Shown here in pieces: positions 7,114 through 14,190 of a stretch of 14,806 nt of DNA. Every line of letters starts with the position of its first letter. The first letter of the stretch is position 1. This DNA comes from JAJUFS01 sp964599565 (lineage in GTDB: Bacteria; Pseudomonadota; Gammaproteobacteria; Natronospirales; JAJUFS01), in assembly GCA_964599565.1 (NCBI GenBank), contig CAZRFE010000064.1, positions 1-14,806 on the forward strand, written 5' to 3'. A model generated the notes under the pieces. The model searched no databases. It saw nothing but the letters and a program-made list of their open reading frames with translations, and had not been told where the DNA came from. Made by a program: the position numbers and the translations under genes.

Positions 7114-7581
7114 TCAGCTCATCTTCGACTGCTGGTAATTCTGCAGCCCCACGCGCGCGATGAGTTCGAGCTGCGTCTCCAGCCAGTCGATGTGCTCTTC
7201 CTCGGATTCGAGAATGTCCGCGAACAGTTCGCGCGACACGTAATCACCGATCGTCTCGCAGTGTGCGATGGCTTCCTTCAGCGGTGGCAGCGCTTCACGC
7301 TCAAGGCGCAGATCGCATTCGAGCATTTCCTGCACGTCCTCGCCGATCAGCAGCTTGCCGAGGTCCTGCAGGTTGGGCAGGCCTTCGAGAAAGAGGACGC
7401 GATCGATCAGCTTGTCCGCGTGCTTCATCTCGTCGATGGATTCGGCGTATTCCTTCTCCGCGAGCTCGGTGAGACCCCAGTTGCGATACATCCGTGAATG
7501 CAGGAAGTACTGGTTGATGGCGGTCAGCTCATTCGTGAGCGCCTTGTTGAGGTACTGGATGACCTTGACGTCGCCTTTCAT
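7114..7581 (-). CDS. bfr: Bacterioferritin
   Basis: This 155-residue protein is a haem-containing ferritin that forms a 24-subunit iron-storage shell. All diiron (ferroxidase) ligands are at the canonical positions: E18, E51, H54, E94, E127 and H130. M52 is the haem ligand shared between two subunits, so this should be a haem-binding, ferroxidase-competent subunit. The length is normal (E. coli Bfr is 158). AAGGAG lies six bases before the ATG at 7581. The gene lies 116 bases downstream of bfd on the same strand. The gap contains a palindrome and a promoter-like sequence, so bfr may be read both from bfd and from its own promoter. Confidence 0.96.
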   Translation of the reverse strand: MKGDVKVIQYLNKALTNELTAINQYFLHSRMYRNWGLTELAEKEYAESIDEMKHADKLIDRVLFLEGLPNLQDLGKLLIGEDVQEMLECDLRLEREALPPLKEAIAHCETIGDYVSRELFADILESEEEHIDWLETQLELIARVGLQNYQQSKMS

Positions 7582-7638
7582 GCCGGGCTCCTTGCATCAG
7601 CGAACTTGAAGATGCGCGAAGCCTACCGCGATGCCGGC

Positions 7639-7692
7639 ATTGCATCAATAAGTTATTGATTTGAAAAGCTTTTAATCGGAATGAAAATGATT
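7639..7692 (-). promoter_or_regulatory. bfr promoter candidate with a 17-base palindrome in its spacer
   Basis: On the minus strand a weak promoter can be drawn: -35 TTTTCA (7667-7662), a 17-base spacer and -10 TGCAAT (7644-7639), four of six matches each. The spacer is filled almost exactly by the perfect palindrome ATCAATAAGTTATTGAT (7644-7660). A second palindrome AAAAGCTTTT (7664-7673) overlaps the -35. AATGAAAATGATT (7680-7692) upstream matches 11 of the 13 central bases of a Fur box but has poor flanks. The arrangement suggests an operator; the regulator is unknown. Confidence 0.45.
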
Positions 7693-7697
7693 CGGAT

Positions 7698-7916
7698 TCA
7701 GGCGGGACGGCCAAGAGCGGAGACAGCGATCACCTCGACATCGCTATCCATGCGGCGCATTTCGTCGTCCAGGATTTCGCGGGCCATCCGTGCGCACTTG
7801 CCGCAGGTCGTGGAACAGCCGGTCCGGCAGGAAAGATCGCGCAGGCTGCAGCAGCCTTCGCGTGCTGCCTTGCGAATCTGTTTGTCGGTGACAGCGTTGC
7901 AGATGCAGACGTACAT
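7698..7916 (-). CDS. bfd: Bacterioferritin-associated ferredoxin
   Basis: This 72-residue [2Fe-2S] ferredoxin docks on bacterioferritin and passes electrons that release stored iron as Fe(II). The four ligand cysteines have the Bfd spacing: C4 and C6 (MYVCIC) and C38 and C41 (TTCGKC). Three further cysteines (22, 23, 30, with 34 also present) lie between them. GGAGG six bases before the ATG at 7916 supports this start over an in-frame upstream extension. The C-terminal tail after about residue 55 is slightly longer than in E. coli Bfd (64 residues). It stands upstream of bfr on the same strand and has a Fur-box-like site in its promoter, which fits iron-starvation induction. Confidence 0.95.
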   Translation of the reverse strand: MYVCICNAVTDKQIRKAAREGCCSLRDLSCRTGCSTTCGKCARMAREILDDEMRRMDSDVEVIAVSALGRPA

Positions 7917-7940
7917 GTGCGACCTCCGGGAACGGAAGTC

Positions 7941-7970
7941 ATTCTGAATGCGAATGAGAATGCTTGTCAA
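7941..7970 (-). promoter_or_regulatory. bfd promoter with embedded Fur box
   Basis: The minus strand has a perfect -35 TTGACA (7970-7965), an 18-base spacer and -10 CAGAAT (7946-7941). The plus-strand sequence 7950-7968 matches the 19-base Fur consensus at 13 positions and contains three GAATGn hexamers in a row (7945-7962). Fur bound here would cover the spacer and part of the -35. Fur repression of bfd is established in E. coli. Confidence 0.7.
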
Positions 7971-8072
7971 CAACATCCGAAGACACCCGTCGTGCACTGC
8001 AAGAAGGACGGCCAGCATGCGGAAGCGGAATTCGACGGGATGCCGGCGATCGCGATGGATTCGCTCCAGAAT

Positions 8073-8585
8073 TCAGTTTGATCTCGCGGACGAGCCGGTC
8101 CGTGGATCGTCCTCGTCAAACATCAGTGGCGCGAGTTCGCGCAGCGCACGGCGGTAAACCTTTCGTTTGAAGAAAATGACTTCCTCCGCCGGCGTCCAGT
8201 AATCCACCCAGCGCCAGTGATCGAACTCCGGCGTCTCGGTGGAATCCAGGCGGAAGTCCGCTTCCGTGCCGGTGAAGCGCAGCAGGAACCAGTGCTGCTT
8301 CTGGCCAATGCACAGCGGCAGGCTGTCGCGCCGCAGGTACTGTTGCGGCAGGCGGTAGCGCAGCCAGCGACGCGTGCGTCCGAGCACTTCGACATGCTCG
8401 CGCCCTATCCCGATTTCCTCGCGCAGTTCGCGGAACATCGCATCTTCGGCACTTTCGTTGCGGCAGATGCCACCCTGCGGAAACTGCCAGCCGGTGCGAC
8501 CGACGCGGCGGCCCCAGAAGACGCTTCCTTCGCCGTTGGTGAGGATGATGCCGACATTGGCGCGAAATCCGTTCACGTCAATCAT
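8073..8585 (-). CDS. rppH: RNA 5'-pyrophosphohydrolase RppH (Nudix hydrolase)
   Basis: This 170-residue enzyme removes pyrophosphate from triphosphorylated mRNA 5' ends and so triggers RNase E-dependent decay. The complete Nudix box is at 38-60 (G38, E44, R52-E53-L54, E56-E57, G59), with the metal-binding glutamates intact. The start MIDVNGFRANVGIIL and the block IGQKQHWFLLRF are RppH-specific. The length matches the family. The ribosome binding site is poor; a ten-codon reading frame (8610-8578) ends eight bases inside the start, giving a possible coupled arrangement. ptsP, the common neighbour of rppH, does not follow it. The next gene downstream is bfd, with no clear terminator between. 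Confidence 0.94.
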   Translation of the reverse strand: MIDVNGFRANVGIILTNGEGSVFWGRRVGRTGWQFPQGGICRNESAEDAMFRELREEIGIGREHVEVLGRTRRWLRYRLPQQYLRRDSLPLCIGQKQHWFLLRFTGTEADFRLDSTETPEFDHWRWVDYWTPAEEVIFFKRKVYRRALRELAPLMFDEDDPRTGSSARSN

Positions 8586-8706
8586 GGCGGTTTTCTGCGG
8601 AAATCTTCATGTTCCTGAATATCTTACCGGATTCATTCTCACCACGGGGCTGGGGTCCGTGCGCGAACCGTGATTAAATTGTGCGCCTCGTCCAGCACCG
8701 ATAACC

Positions 8707-9693
8707 ATGCCGCATCGCATTTCCCTGCCGCTGCTCCTGATCCTGCTGCTGCCGCTCGCCGCTGCCGCATTGCTGCTTGCGCTCATCGCCGGCAGCGTGA
8801 CGCTCGAGCCTGCGGACGTGCTCGCCGTGCTCGCCGGCAACGGCGATGCCATGCACCGCATGCTGTTGCTGGACCTGCGCCTGCCGCGCGCATTCACCGC
8901 CTTCGCAACCGGCGGACTGCTCGCACTTGCCGGCGCGCTGATGCAGGTGCTGCTTCGAAATCCCCTGGCAGATCCTTACGTGCTCGGCGTATCCGGCGGC
9001 GCGGCCGTCGGTGCGCTGTGCATGCTCATGCTGGGCGCGGCGAGCTTCTGGGTCGGTGGTGCGGCGTTCGCAGGTGCGCTGCTTTCAACGCTGCTGGTGT
9101 TCTCGCTGGCGCACGGCCGCGGCGGCTGGACGCCCACCCGTCTTCTTTTGACCGGCGTCGTCGTAGCCGCTGGCTGGGGCGCGCTGATCAGCCTGCTGCT
9201 CACGCTCGGGCCGGACGGCAGCCTGCGCAACATGCTGTTCTGGCTGATGGGCGATCTGTCGTATGCCACATCATCCGGCGTTGAATGGGCGGTGCTTGCG
9301 GCCGGCCTTGCCGTACTGCTGCCGTTCTCGCGCCATCTCAACCTGCTGGCGCGCGGCGATCTCCAGGCGCGCGCGCTCGGCGTTCCCGTGCAGCCATTGA
9401 GCCTCGGCATCTATCTCGCCGCGTCGCTGTTCACCGCGGTTGCGGTCATGCAGGGCGGCAGCATCGGTTTCGTCGGACTCGTGATCCCGCACATGGTGCG
9501 GCTGACGGCAGGCGCGGATCACCGCCGCCTGCTGCCCGTGTCGGTTCTGGCCGGCGGCACACTGCTCGTGCTTGCGGACACGCTGGCGCGCACGCTGCTC
9601 GCACCGCGGCAACTTCCCGTCGGCGTCGTCACGGCCTTCATCGGTGTACCGCTGTTTCTCTACCTGCTGAACCGCTCGCGGAGCTCCATATGA
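8707..9693 (+). CDS. FecCD/BtuC-type ABC importer permease
   Basis: This 328-residue inner-membrane permease is of the vitamin B12, haem and siderophore importer class (type II importers). About ten hydrophobic segments span it. The conserved block GGLLALAGALMQ...RNPLADPYVLG (69-94) is diagnostic, with RLPR (58-61) just before it, the coupling-helix region GDLQARALGV (about 217-226) and the block GGSIGFVGLVIPHMVR (about 256-271). The length is normal. The start at 8707 lacks a Shine-Dalgarno, but the hydrophobic segment begins at once, so a later start is unlikely. Its stop overlaps the ATPase start (ATGA). The substrate cannot be assigned: no binding protein, TonB receptor or cobalamin riboswitch is seen. 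Confidence 0.93.
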   Translation: MPHRISLPLLLILLLPLAAAALLLALIAGSVTLEPADVLAVLAGNGDAMHRMLLLDLRLPRAFTAFATGGLLALAGALMQVLLRNPLADPYVLGVSGGAAVGALCMLMLGAASFWVGGAAFAGALLSTLLVFSLAHGRGGWTPTRLLLTGVVVAAGWGALISLLLTLGPDGSLRNMLFWLMGDLSYATSSGVEWAVLAAGLAVLLPFSRHLNLLARGDLQARALGVPVQPLSLGIYLAASLFTAVAVMQGGSIGFVGLVIPHMVRLTAGADHRRLLPVSVLAGGTLLVLADTLARTLLAPRQLPVGVVTAFIGVPLFLYLLNRSRSSI

Positions 9694-10457
9694 GCGCGCT
9701 GTCGTTGCGGAAACTGACGGTGCGCATCGCCGGCAAGCTCGTCTGCGAGGACCTCGATCTTGATCTTGCGCCTGGACGTGTCGTCGGCATGCTCGGCGGC
9801 AACGGCGTCGGCAAGACGACGCTGCTGCATACGCTGGCGGGATTGCGTCGTGCGGAACATGGAAGCATCGCGCTGCACGGCGATGACCTCGACGCGCTCG
9901 GCCGCCGCGGTATAGCGCGCCGGCTTGCGCTGCTCATGCAGAACCAGGACGATCCGTTCCCCGCGAGCGTCCTTGAAACCTGTCTCATCGGCCGGCATCC
10001 GCACATCGGCTTCTGGCACTGGGAGTCGCCCGAGGACATGGAAGCCGCGCGCGCTGCGCTGCGCGTCACGGGCATGGACATGCTCGAGCGTCGTGACGTG
10101 CATGAGCTTTCCGGCGGCGAACGGCGCAGGCTTGCCATCGCGACCGCGCTCGCGCAGGACCCGCGCGTGTTCCTGCTGGATGAACCCGTCGATCATCTCG
10201 ACATCTATCACCAGATGAAGCTGCTTGCGCATTTTGCCGAGCTCGCGAAGACCCAGGACCGGCTGGTGCTGATGAGCCTGCACGACGTGAACATGGCTGC
10301 ACGGTTCTGCGATGAAGTGATACTGATGTTCGGCGACGGGAAACTGCTGCACGGCGAAACCTACAAGGTCCTGACCACCGCAAACCTTGAACGGCTCTAT
10401 CGCATTCCCGTGCGCATGATCACCACCGAGGACGCGCTGTTCTTTCAGCCGGACTAG
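9690..10457 (+). CDS. ABC importer ATP-binding protein (FecE/BtuD type)
   Basis: This 255-residue cytosolic ATPase drives the preceding permease. It has Walker A GGNGVGKTT (36-44), a Q-loop glutamine around MQNQDD (84-86), signature LSGGERRR (140-147), Walker B VFLLDEP (160-166), a D-loop DHLD (168-171) and the H-loop histidine H198 in SLHDVN. Walker A starts GGN instead of the common GPN, which should not matter. The ATG at 9690 overlaps the permease stop by four bases, and GGAG lies six bases upstream, so the two are translationally coupled. A hipA remnant begins within about 35 bases of its stop, so any third gene of the operon may have been lost or never present. Confidence 0.94.
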   Translation: MSALSLRKLTVRIAGKLVCEDLDLDLAPGRVVGMLGGNGVGKTTLLHTLAGLRRAEHGSIALHGDDLDALGRRGIARRLALLMQNQDDPFPASVLETCLIGRHPHIGFWHWESPEDMEAARAALRVTGMDMLERRDVHELSGGERRRLAIATALAQDPRVFLLDEPVDHLDIYHQMKLLAHFAELAKTQDRLVLMSLHDVNMAARFCDEVILMFGDGKLLHGETYKVLTTANLERLYRIPVRMITTEDALFFQPD

Positions 10458-10489
10458 ACACCGGCGTGCGTGTCCGCGCCGCGCTGGGT

Positions 10490-10689
10490 TGCGTCACCGA
10501 CGCGCGAGCCCGGAACCAGAACGATCACGTCAAGAACATCGCGTTTCTCATGGATCGGAAAGGACGTTAGCCGCTGTCACCGGCTTTCGATCTCACGCAC
10601 GCCTGCAACCCGAGCGGCGAGTGGACCGCGAAGCACGAGATGACGGCAAACAGGAAGGCTTCACCCGCCAGGACCTGCGCGAAGTCGCG
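10490..10689 (+). pseudogene. hipA: Decayed C-terminal fragment of a HipA-family toxin kinase
   Basis: Two frames together spell the HipA C-lobe. In the first (10511-10642) one reads ARNQNDHVKNIAFLMD, a stop, LSPAFDLTHACNPSGEW and KHEMT. After a shift at about 10644 the second reads GKQEGFTRQDLREVA (10645-10689). HipA proteins carry ARNQDDHxKN, GRWRLSPAFD, and HQMSxNGK followed by a DF/GFT...DL block. Damage includes TAG at 10568-10570 where Trp is expected, loss of about seven bases after the Met codon at 10640, and Asn at the catalytic Asp position (AAC at 10520). The N-terminal two thirds and any hipB are absent. Normal HipA is about 400-440 residues. The fragment cannot make an active kinase. 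Confidence 0.85.
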
Positions 10690-10705
10690 ACAACCGCGCT
10701 GCTGA

Positions 10706-10843
10706 GACGCACGCGACGGCAAGCGGCTGCAGAAGCACCGCTTCGGCGAAATGCAGGTCGCGCCTGCGCTGCTGCTCGCGCTGGAACAGGAACCGGAACA
10801 GCACGGCCTGCTGGGCGAGCCATGCGAAAGCCGACAAGAATGA
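10706..10843 (+). pseudogene. Unidentified coding-like remnant without a start
   Basis: A short open frame reads DGKRLQKHRFGEMQVAP, then a leucine-rich helix and a Q/E-rich tail ending at TGA 10841-10843. Its third codon positions are mostly G or C, like the real genes nearby, but it has a stop just upstream at 10703 and no start until an internal ATG (10751). A single base change near 10702 would join it to the hipA fragment, yet it does not resemble the usual HipA C-terminus that I know. I do not recognise it. Apart from this and hipA, nothing else is seen in 10458-10842. Confidence 0.3.
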
Positions 10844-10865
10844 AAAGCCCCGCGACTGCGGGGCT
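10843..10865 (-). terminator. Intrinsic terminator of the lipoprotein operon
   Basis: Minus-strand arms AGCCCCGC and GCGGGGCT pair perfectly over eight bases (10865-10858 and 10853-10846) with a four-base loop. A short T run follows (10846-10843). It lies 20 bases after the stop of the 636-residue lipoprotein. Confidence 0.8.
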
Positions 10866-10885
10866 CCTCGGGTAAGCAGCAACGC

Positions 10886-12796
10886 TCAGTCGTATCTCAC
10901 CAGTACGTGTTCGCCGTCCTCATGCACCTCCGACTCGCAGCCGGCCTGCGCATATTTTGCATAGACGGCAACGGCCATGTCGCCGGCATCGTTACGTGCA
11001 GTGTCGAAAAGAAAGCGCGGCGGCGTGCTGCGGCAGGATGAGAACAGTTGCGTCACCGGTGTCAGATCGCCGCTATCGGGATCGAAGCGCTGCAGCACCA
11101 GCCCGCCGCCCGCCGTGCCGGCGTTGTCCCGGTGAATCAGCAGCAGACTGCCGTCGGCATCGAGCATGAGTGCGGCCTCGGCAGAGTCGCCGGCCTTGAA
11201 CGACTGGTTCTGATACGGCTCTTCGCTTTCCTGGATGACATGCACGTCGTCGGACCACGCCATCGCCTCGTAATCGAAGGCGTTCAGCATCAGCCGGTAG
11301 GGCGCTTCGCCGATATACGGCTTGGTGTTGTCGTAGTTGCTCTGTTCCCAGAACACCCAGACCTTCTTGCGCTCGATGTCGAGCACGGGCAGGACCACGC
11401 GTTCCACCCACGGCGAAAGCTTTCGCTCGGGGTAGTAACCGCCGCCCGTGCTGCCGTAACCCGTCCCGAAAAGCAGGGCGGTCGAGTGCGGAAAGATCGT
11501 GCCGTTGGCAAGGTCGATGACACGCATGCGGTAGGTGACGGTGTGTTCGGAAGGCCCTTCCTCGATGGTCAGGTGAAAGCCGCGTTTGTTCTCGGGGTCG
11601 ATGAGGACATGGCCCGTCTCCGAGGCGAGCAGATCGACATCCGCCGATGGGGCGGAGTAGTCGGGACCGCGCAGGTGGAGGTAGCCGTTGTCGAGGTACT
11701 GTTCGTAGGCGACCATCAGGTAGTCCGGCGTAGAAGCGGCTTTCCAGAGACTGCTCATGTCGCCGTAGCAAGCGTAGCCGCCGCCGGGCTTGGCAGCGAT
11801 GAATGCGGCAGTGAGGTTCTCCGGCGTTCCGTCCGGTGCGATGACGTAATCGCGCACGCTGTCGCACGAACCCGCGGGGCACGATCTGTCATCGCGATAG
11901 AGCAGGTGAAACTTGCCGTCGTACGGCAGGATGTGCGCCAGACAGCTTTGCGGCGTGGATATCGCATCGGCGAGCACCTGCTTTTCACCAACCTGGCGCG
12001 TCGCGCTATCGACGGCGCGCGCCGCATAAAGCCAGTGATCCGGATTGTTTTCCGAGGTGACGAACAGGATGTTGCCGGTGCCCGGGTCGCGTTGCGGCTC
12101 CAGCACGCCTTCAACATTCCTGTCCTGGAAGTCCGTCAGCACGGCGCGACTGGTTTCGGGAGCGCGTTTCTCCGCCAGCACCGTGACGATCTCGGGCGCA
12201 TGCCAGTCGTAACAGTTGTCCTGGTACCGCTTTGGCAGCGCGACATAGGCCGAGCCGTCATCCAGCAGCTCTACCCACGGCAGAAGAAAACTGCTGCCGC
12301 TGCAGTCGTGGTTCGGCGCCAGCGAAATGGCGGGCCGAGCCTTGCGTTCGCTCGATGTCCTGAACTCGAGCGTTGCCGCGGCCAGTCCGTCGCCGCTGCC
12401 CTGCGGCAGGATGCCGGCTTCCATCGCCAGCCGGTAATCCGCGCCGCGTGCAAGGCGGTCGAGCGGCGCGATGTACGCAACGCGGCCGTCGTCCGACAGG
12501 CTGGCCTCGAACGCCACCTCGCTGTCGTCCGAATCGGTGAGCGACAGATTTCCCTGGACACTGCCGATATCTGCCGCCGCCGTGAAATGGATCTCGATCG
12601 GCGCATCGCGGTCATGCGTCGTGCTGCCGTCGGCCGGAACGGTATGGTCGATGGCGAAGGATGTGCTCCCGCCGCCACCGCCATTGCCGTTCCCGCCGCC
12701 GGATCCGCTGCCGCCGCCACCACCACCTCCACCACCGCAAGCGACAAGGAACGCTGTCAATACCAGGATGAAGCCGAATCGAATCGTGTTGTGCAT
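10886..12796 (-). CDS. Large lipoprotein with Ig-like domain, function unknown
   Basis: This 636-residue exported protein has a lipoprotein signal with lipobox LVAC (C20). A flexible Gly/Ser/Asn linker (21-46) follows; residue +2 is Gly, not Asp, so outer-membrane sorting is expected. Residues about 48-148 resemble an SbsA-type Ig-like domain (HTVPADGSTTHDRDAPIEIHF start, TLEFRT end). The rest (about 155-636) is unrecognised, but repeats of hydrophobic strand, turn and DxxxGxxx suggest a beta-propeller. About eight cysteines in this part could form disulfides in the periplasm. GAGGAA lies seven bases before the ATG at 12796. It follows the FG-GAP lipoprotein gene by 35 bases, shares its signal region and ends at a terminator. 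It could bind or degrade a polymer, but nothing proves that. Confidence 0.8.
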   Translation of the reverse strand: MHNTIRFGFILVLTAFLVACGGGGGGGGGSGSGGGNGNGGGGGSTSFAIDHTVPADGSTTHDRDAPIEIHFTAAADIGSVQGNLSLTDSDDSEVAFEASLSDDGRVAYIAPLDRLARGADYRLAMEAGILPQGSGDGLAAATLEFRTSSERKARPAISLAPNHDCSGSSFLLPWVELLDDGSAYVALPKRYQDNCYDWHAPEIVTVLAEKRAPETSRAVLTDFQDRNVEGVLEPQRDPGTGNILFVTSENNPDHWLYAARAVDSATRQVGEKQVLADAISTPQSCLAHILPYDGKFHLLYRDDRSCPAGSCDSVRDYVIAPDGTPENLTAAFIAAKPGGGYACYGDMSSLWKAASTPDYLMVAYEQYLDNGYLHLRGPDYSAPSADVDLLASETGHVLIDPENKRGFHLTIEEGPSEHTVTYRMRVIDLANGTIFPHSTALLFGTGYGSTGGGYYPERKLSPWVERVVLPVLDIERKKVWVFWEQSNYDNTKPYIGEAPYRLMLNAFDYEAMAWSDDVHVIQESEEPYQNQSFKAGDSAEAALMLDADGSLLLIHRDNAGTAGGGLVLQRFDPDSGDLTPVTQLFSSCRSTPPRFLFDTARNDAGDMAVAVYAKYAQAGCESEVHEDGEHVLVRYD

Positions 12797-12826
12797 GTCT
12801 CTTTCCTCAAGTACGGCTTACGCGCC
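12728..12826 (-). repeat. RBS plus lipoprotein-signal cassette, copy 1
   Basis: This 99-base stretch covers 30 bases upstream and the first 23 codons of the 636-residue lipoprotein gene. By hand alignment it differs from the copy at 14122-14220 at 6 of 69 coding bases and 8 of 30 upstream bases, with no gaps. The proteins downstream of it are unrelated. Confidence 0.85.
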
Positions 12827-12831
12827 GCGCC

Positions 12832-14190
12832 TCATTCGTAGCTGCCGCTACCGTTGTTCCACAGGATGACGGTGTCGTTGCCGGAATCGCCGGCCCCAAG
12901 CACCAGTTCGGGAGAACCGTCGCCGTCGAGATCTGCCAGCAGCGTGGCGATCCAGGTGCCCTGCCGCAGCGAGGCCGGCAAGGTGAAATCGCTGTTCGTG
13001 AAAGCACCGTTGCCGTCGTTCAGGAGAATGCGCAGCTTCTTGCCGGGTTCGATGTCCGGTCCGTGCATGTCGTTGAACACGATGTCCGCATCACCGTCGC
13101 CGTCAATGTCACCCGCCGCCGCAGAATGCGTGAAGCCGAGATAGTCGAACGTGGTCTTGTCGCCGACCTGTTCGTCGAGTCCGCCCGCGCCGTCGCTCAG
13201 CAGCAGCGCATTGCGCTCCGTGGGAAACGGCGGCCGGTCAAAACCGTGGTTGGTGACGACGACATCGCCCGCGCCGTCGCCGTTGAAATCCGCCACCACC
13301 ATCTCGCGTTGATGCACGTACGCAGGCGCGGCGCCGCCGAATACATGGGCCGCGCTTTCCGTGAACGTGTTGTCACCATCGTTCAGCAACACCACCAGCG
13401 CGATGTTCTCGTCCACGAAACCGTCGTCGCCGTATTTCGGGCCGCCGTAGATGACATCGGGAAAGTCGTCGCCGTCGATGTCGAGCACGGCCGGCGAGTA
13501 GATGTGCGTCGGCAGGAATTCGGCCGCCGCCAGTCCGCTACTGACGACACCGAGATCCTCGAACGTCATGCTGCCGTCCTCGACCAGGCGGTTCCGGTAC
13601 AGCAACCATTCTGTGGTGTTGTTGGTATTCGTCCGCGCCAGCAGATCGATATCGCCATCCAGGTCGGCGTCGAGCGGCAGCAGCGGGCTCACAGCGGCTG
13701 CCAGTACTGCATCGTCCGACGCAAGAAACTCGCCGCCCGCCTGCCGCATCAGCGGCGGCAGGGCGTTGCCCTCGATCTGGTCCATGTGCCGGACGATGTC
13801 CTCCTTGCCGTCGCCGTCCAGGTCGGCAAGGTAGAGGTGCTCGTACCACTGGCCATCGTGATCAATGTCCGGGAAGTAGGTTTCCGTCTCGTCCGTGAAG
13901 CCGCGCTCGCCGTCGTTGACGAGCGCCTGCAGATGGACGCCGCTGTAGAACGGCGTCTCGCCGGTACGTGCCACGAGCAAATCCGGCAGGGTGTCGCCGT
14001 TCAGGTCCAGTGTCTGGATCTCCGTAACAATCGGAAACGCCGCGACGCCCGGCAGCGTCACGACCGCCGGCGCGCCGTCGCCATTGCCGTTTCCGTTCCC
14101 GTCGCCGGATTCGCTGCCACCTCCACCACCGCAAGCGGCAAGGAACGCTGTGAATACCAGGATGAAGGCGGATCGAATCGTGTTACGCAT
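12832..14190 (-). CDS. FG-GAP/VCBS repeat lipoprotein (seven-bladed propeller)
   Basis: This 452-residue protein has a lipoprotein signal with lipobox LAAC (C20), Gly at +2 and a Gly/Ser/Asn linker (21-40). Seven FG-GAP calcium loops follow at about 62 (DLNGDTLPD), 123 (DLDGDGKED), 176 (DLDGDIDL), 237 (DIDGDDFPD), 301 (DFNGDGAGD), 361 (DIDGDGDAD) and 420 (DLDGDGSPE). Spacing is about 52-64 residues, as in an integrin-like seven-bladed propeller. Such proteins are extracytoplasmic and often bind ligands or surfaces; the partner is unknown. The ATG at 14190 (GGGGAAAG upstream) is preferred to a TTG at 14226 because it places the signal peptide at the N-terminus. The upstream gene ends 32 bases before it and the next begins 35 bases after it. 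Confidence 0.9.
   Translation of the reverse strand: MRNTIRSAFILVFTAFLAACGGGGGSESGDGNGNGNGDGAPAVVTLPGVAAFPIVTEIQTLDLNGDTLPDLLVARTGETPFYSGVHLQALVNDGERGFTDETETYFPDIDHDGQWYEHLYLADLDGDGKEDIVRHMDQIEGNALPPLMRQAGGEFLASDDAVLAAAVSPLLPLDADLDGDIDLLARTNTNNTTEWLLYRNRLVEDGSMTFEDLGVVSSGLAAAEFLPTHIYSPAVLDIDGDDFPDVIYGGPKYGDDGFVDENIALVVLLNDGDNTFTESAAHVFGGAAPAYVHQREMVVADFNGDGAGDVVVTNHGFDRPPFPTERNALLLSDGAGGLDEQVGDKTTFDYLGFTHSAAAGDIDGDGDADIVFNDMHGPDIEPGKKLRILLNDGNGAFTNSDFTLPASLRQGTWIATLLADLDGDGSPELVLGAGDSGNDTVILWNNGSGSYE

Noticed and set aside
7917..8081. A 54-codon GTG-started plus-strand frame between bfd and rppH ending in MDSLQNSV
   Set aside because: It has no ribosome binding site, begins directly against the bfd start, runs over the Fur-box promoter and resembles nothing known.
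8586..8706. Possible cobalamin riboswitch before the BtuC-like permease
   Set aside because: The gap is only about 120 bases and lacks the B12-box sequence and paired stems of that riboswitch.
10489..10875. A 128-codon plus-strand frame starting at TTG and filling the gap after the ATPase
   Set aside because: Only the 15-residue GKQEGF... stretch looks protein-like, and that belongs to the hipA remnant; the rest is arginine/alanine-rich out-of-frame sequence running through the terminator.
12700..12745. Gly-codon repeat tract as a phase-variation switch
   Set aside because: The repeats are triplets coding Gly, so length changes keep the frame; it can alter linker length but not turn the gene off.
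11048..12841. A 597-codon open frame on the plus strand opposite the 636-residue lipoprotein
   Set aside because: Its product is basic and of low complexity with no domain, while the minus strand has a ribosome binding site, lipobox, Ig-like domain and terminator. Long antisense frames are expected opposite GC-rich genes.
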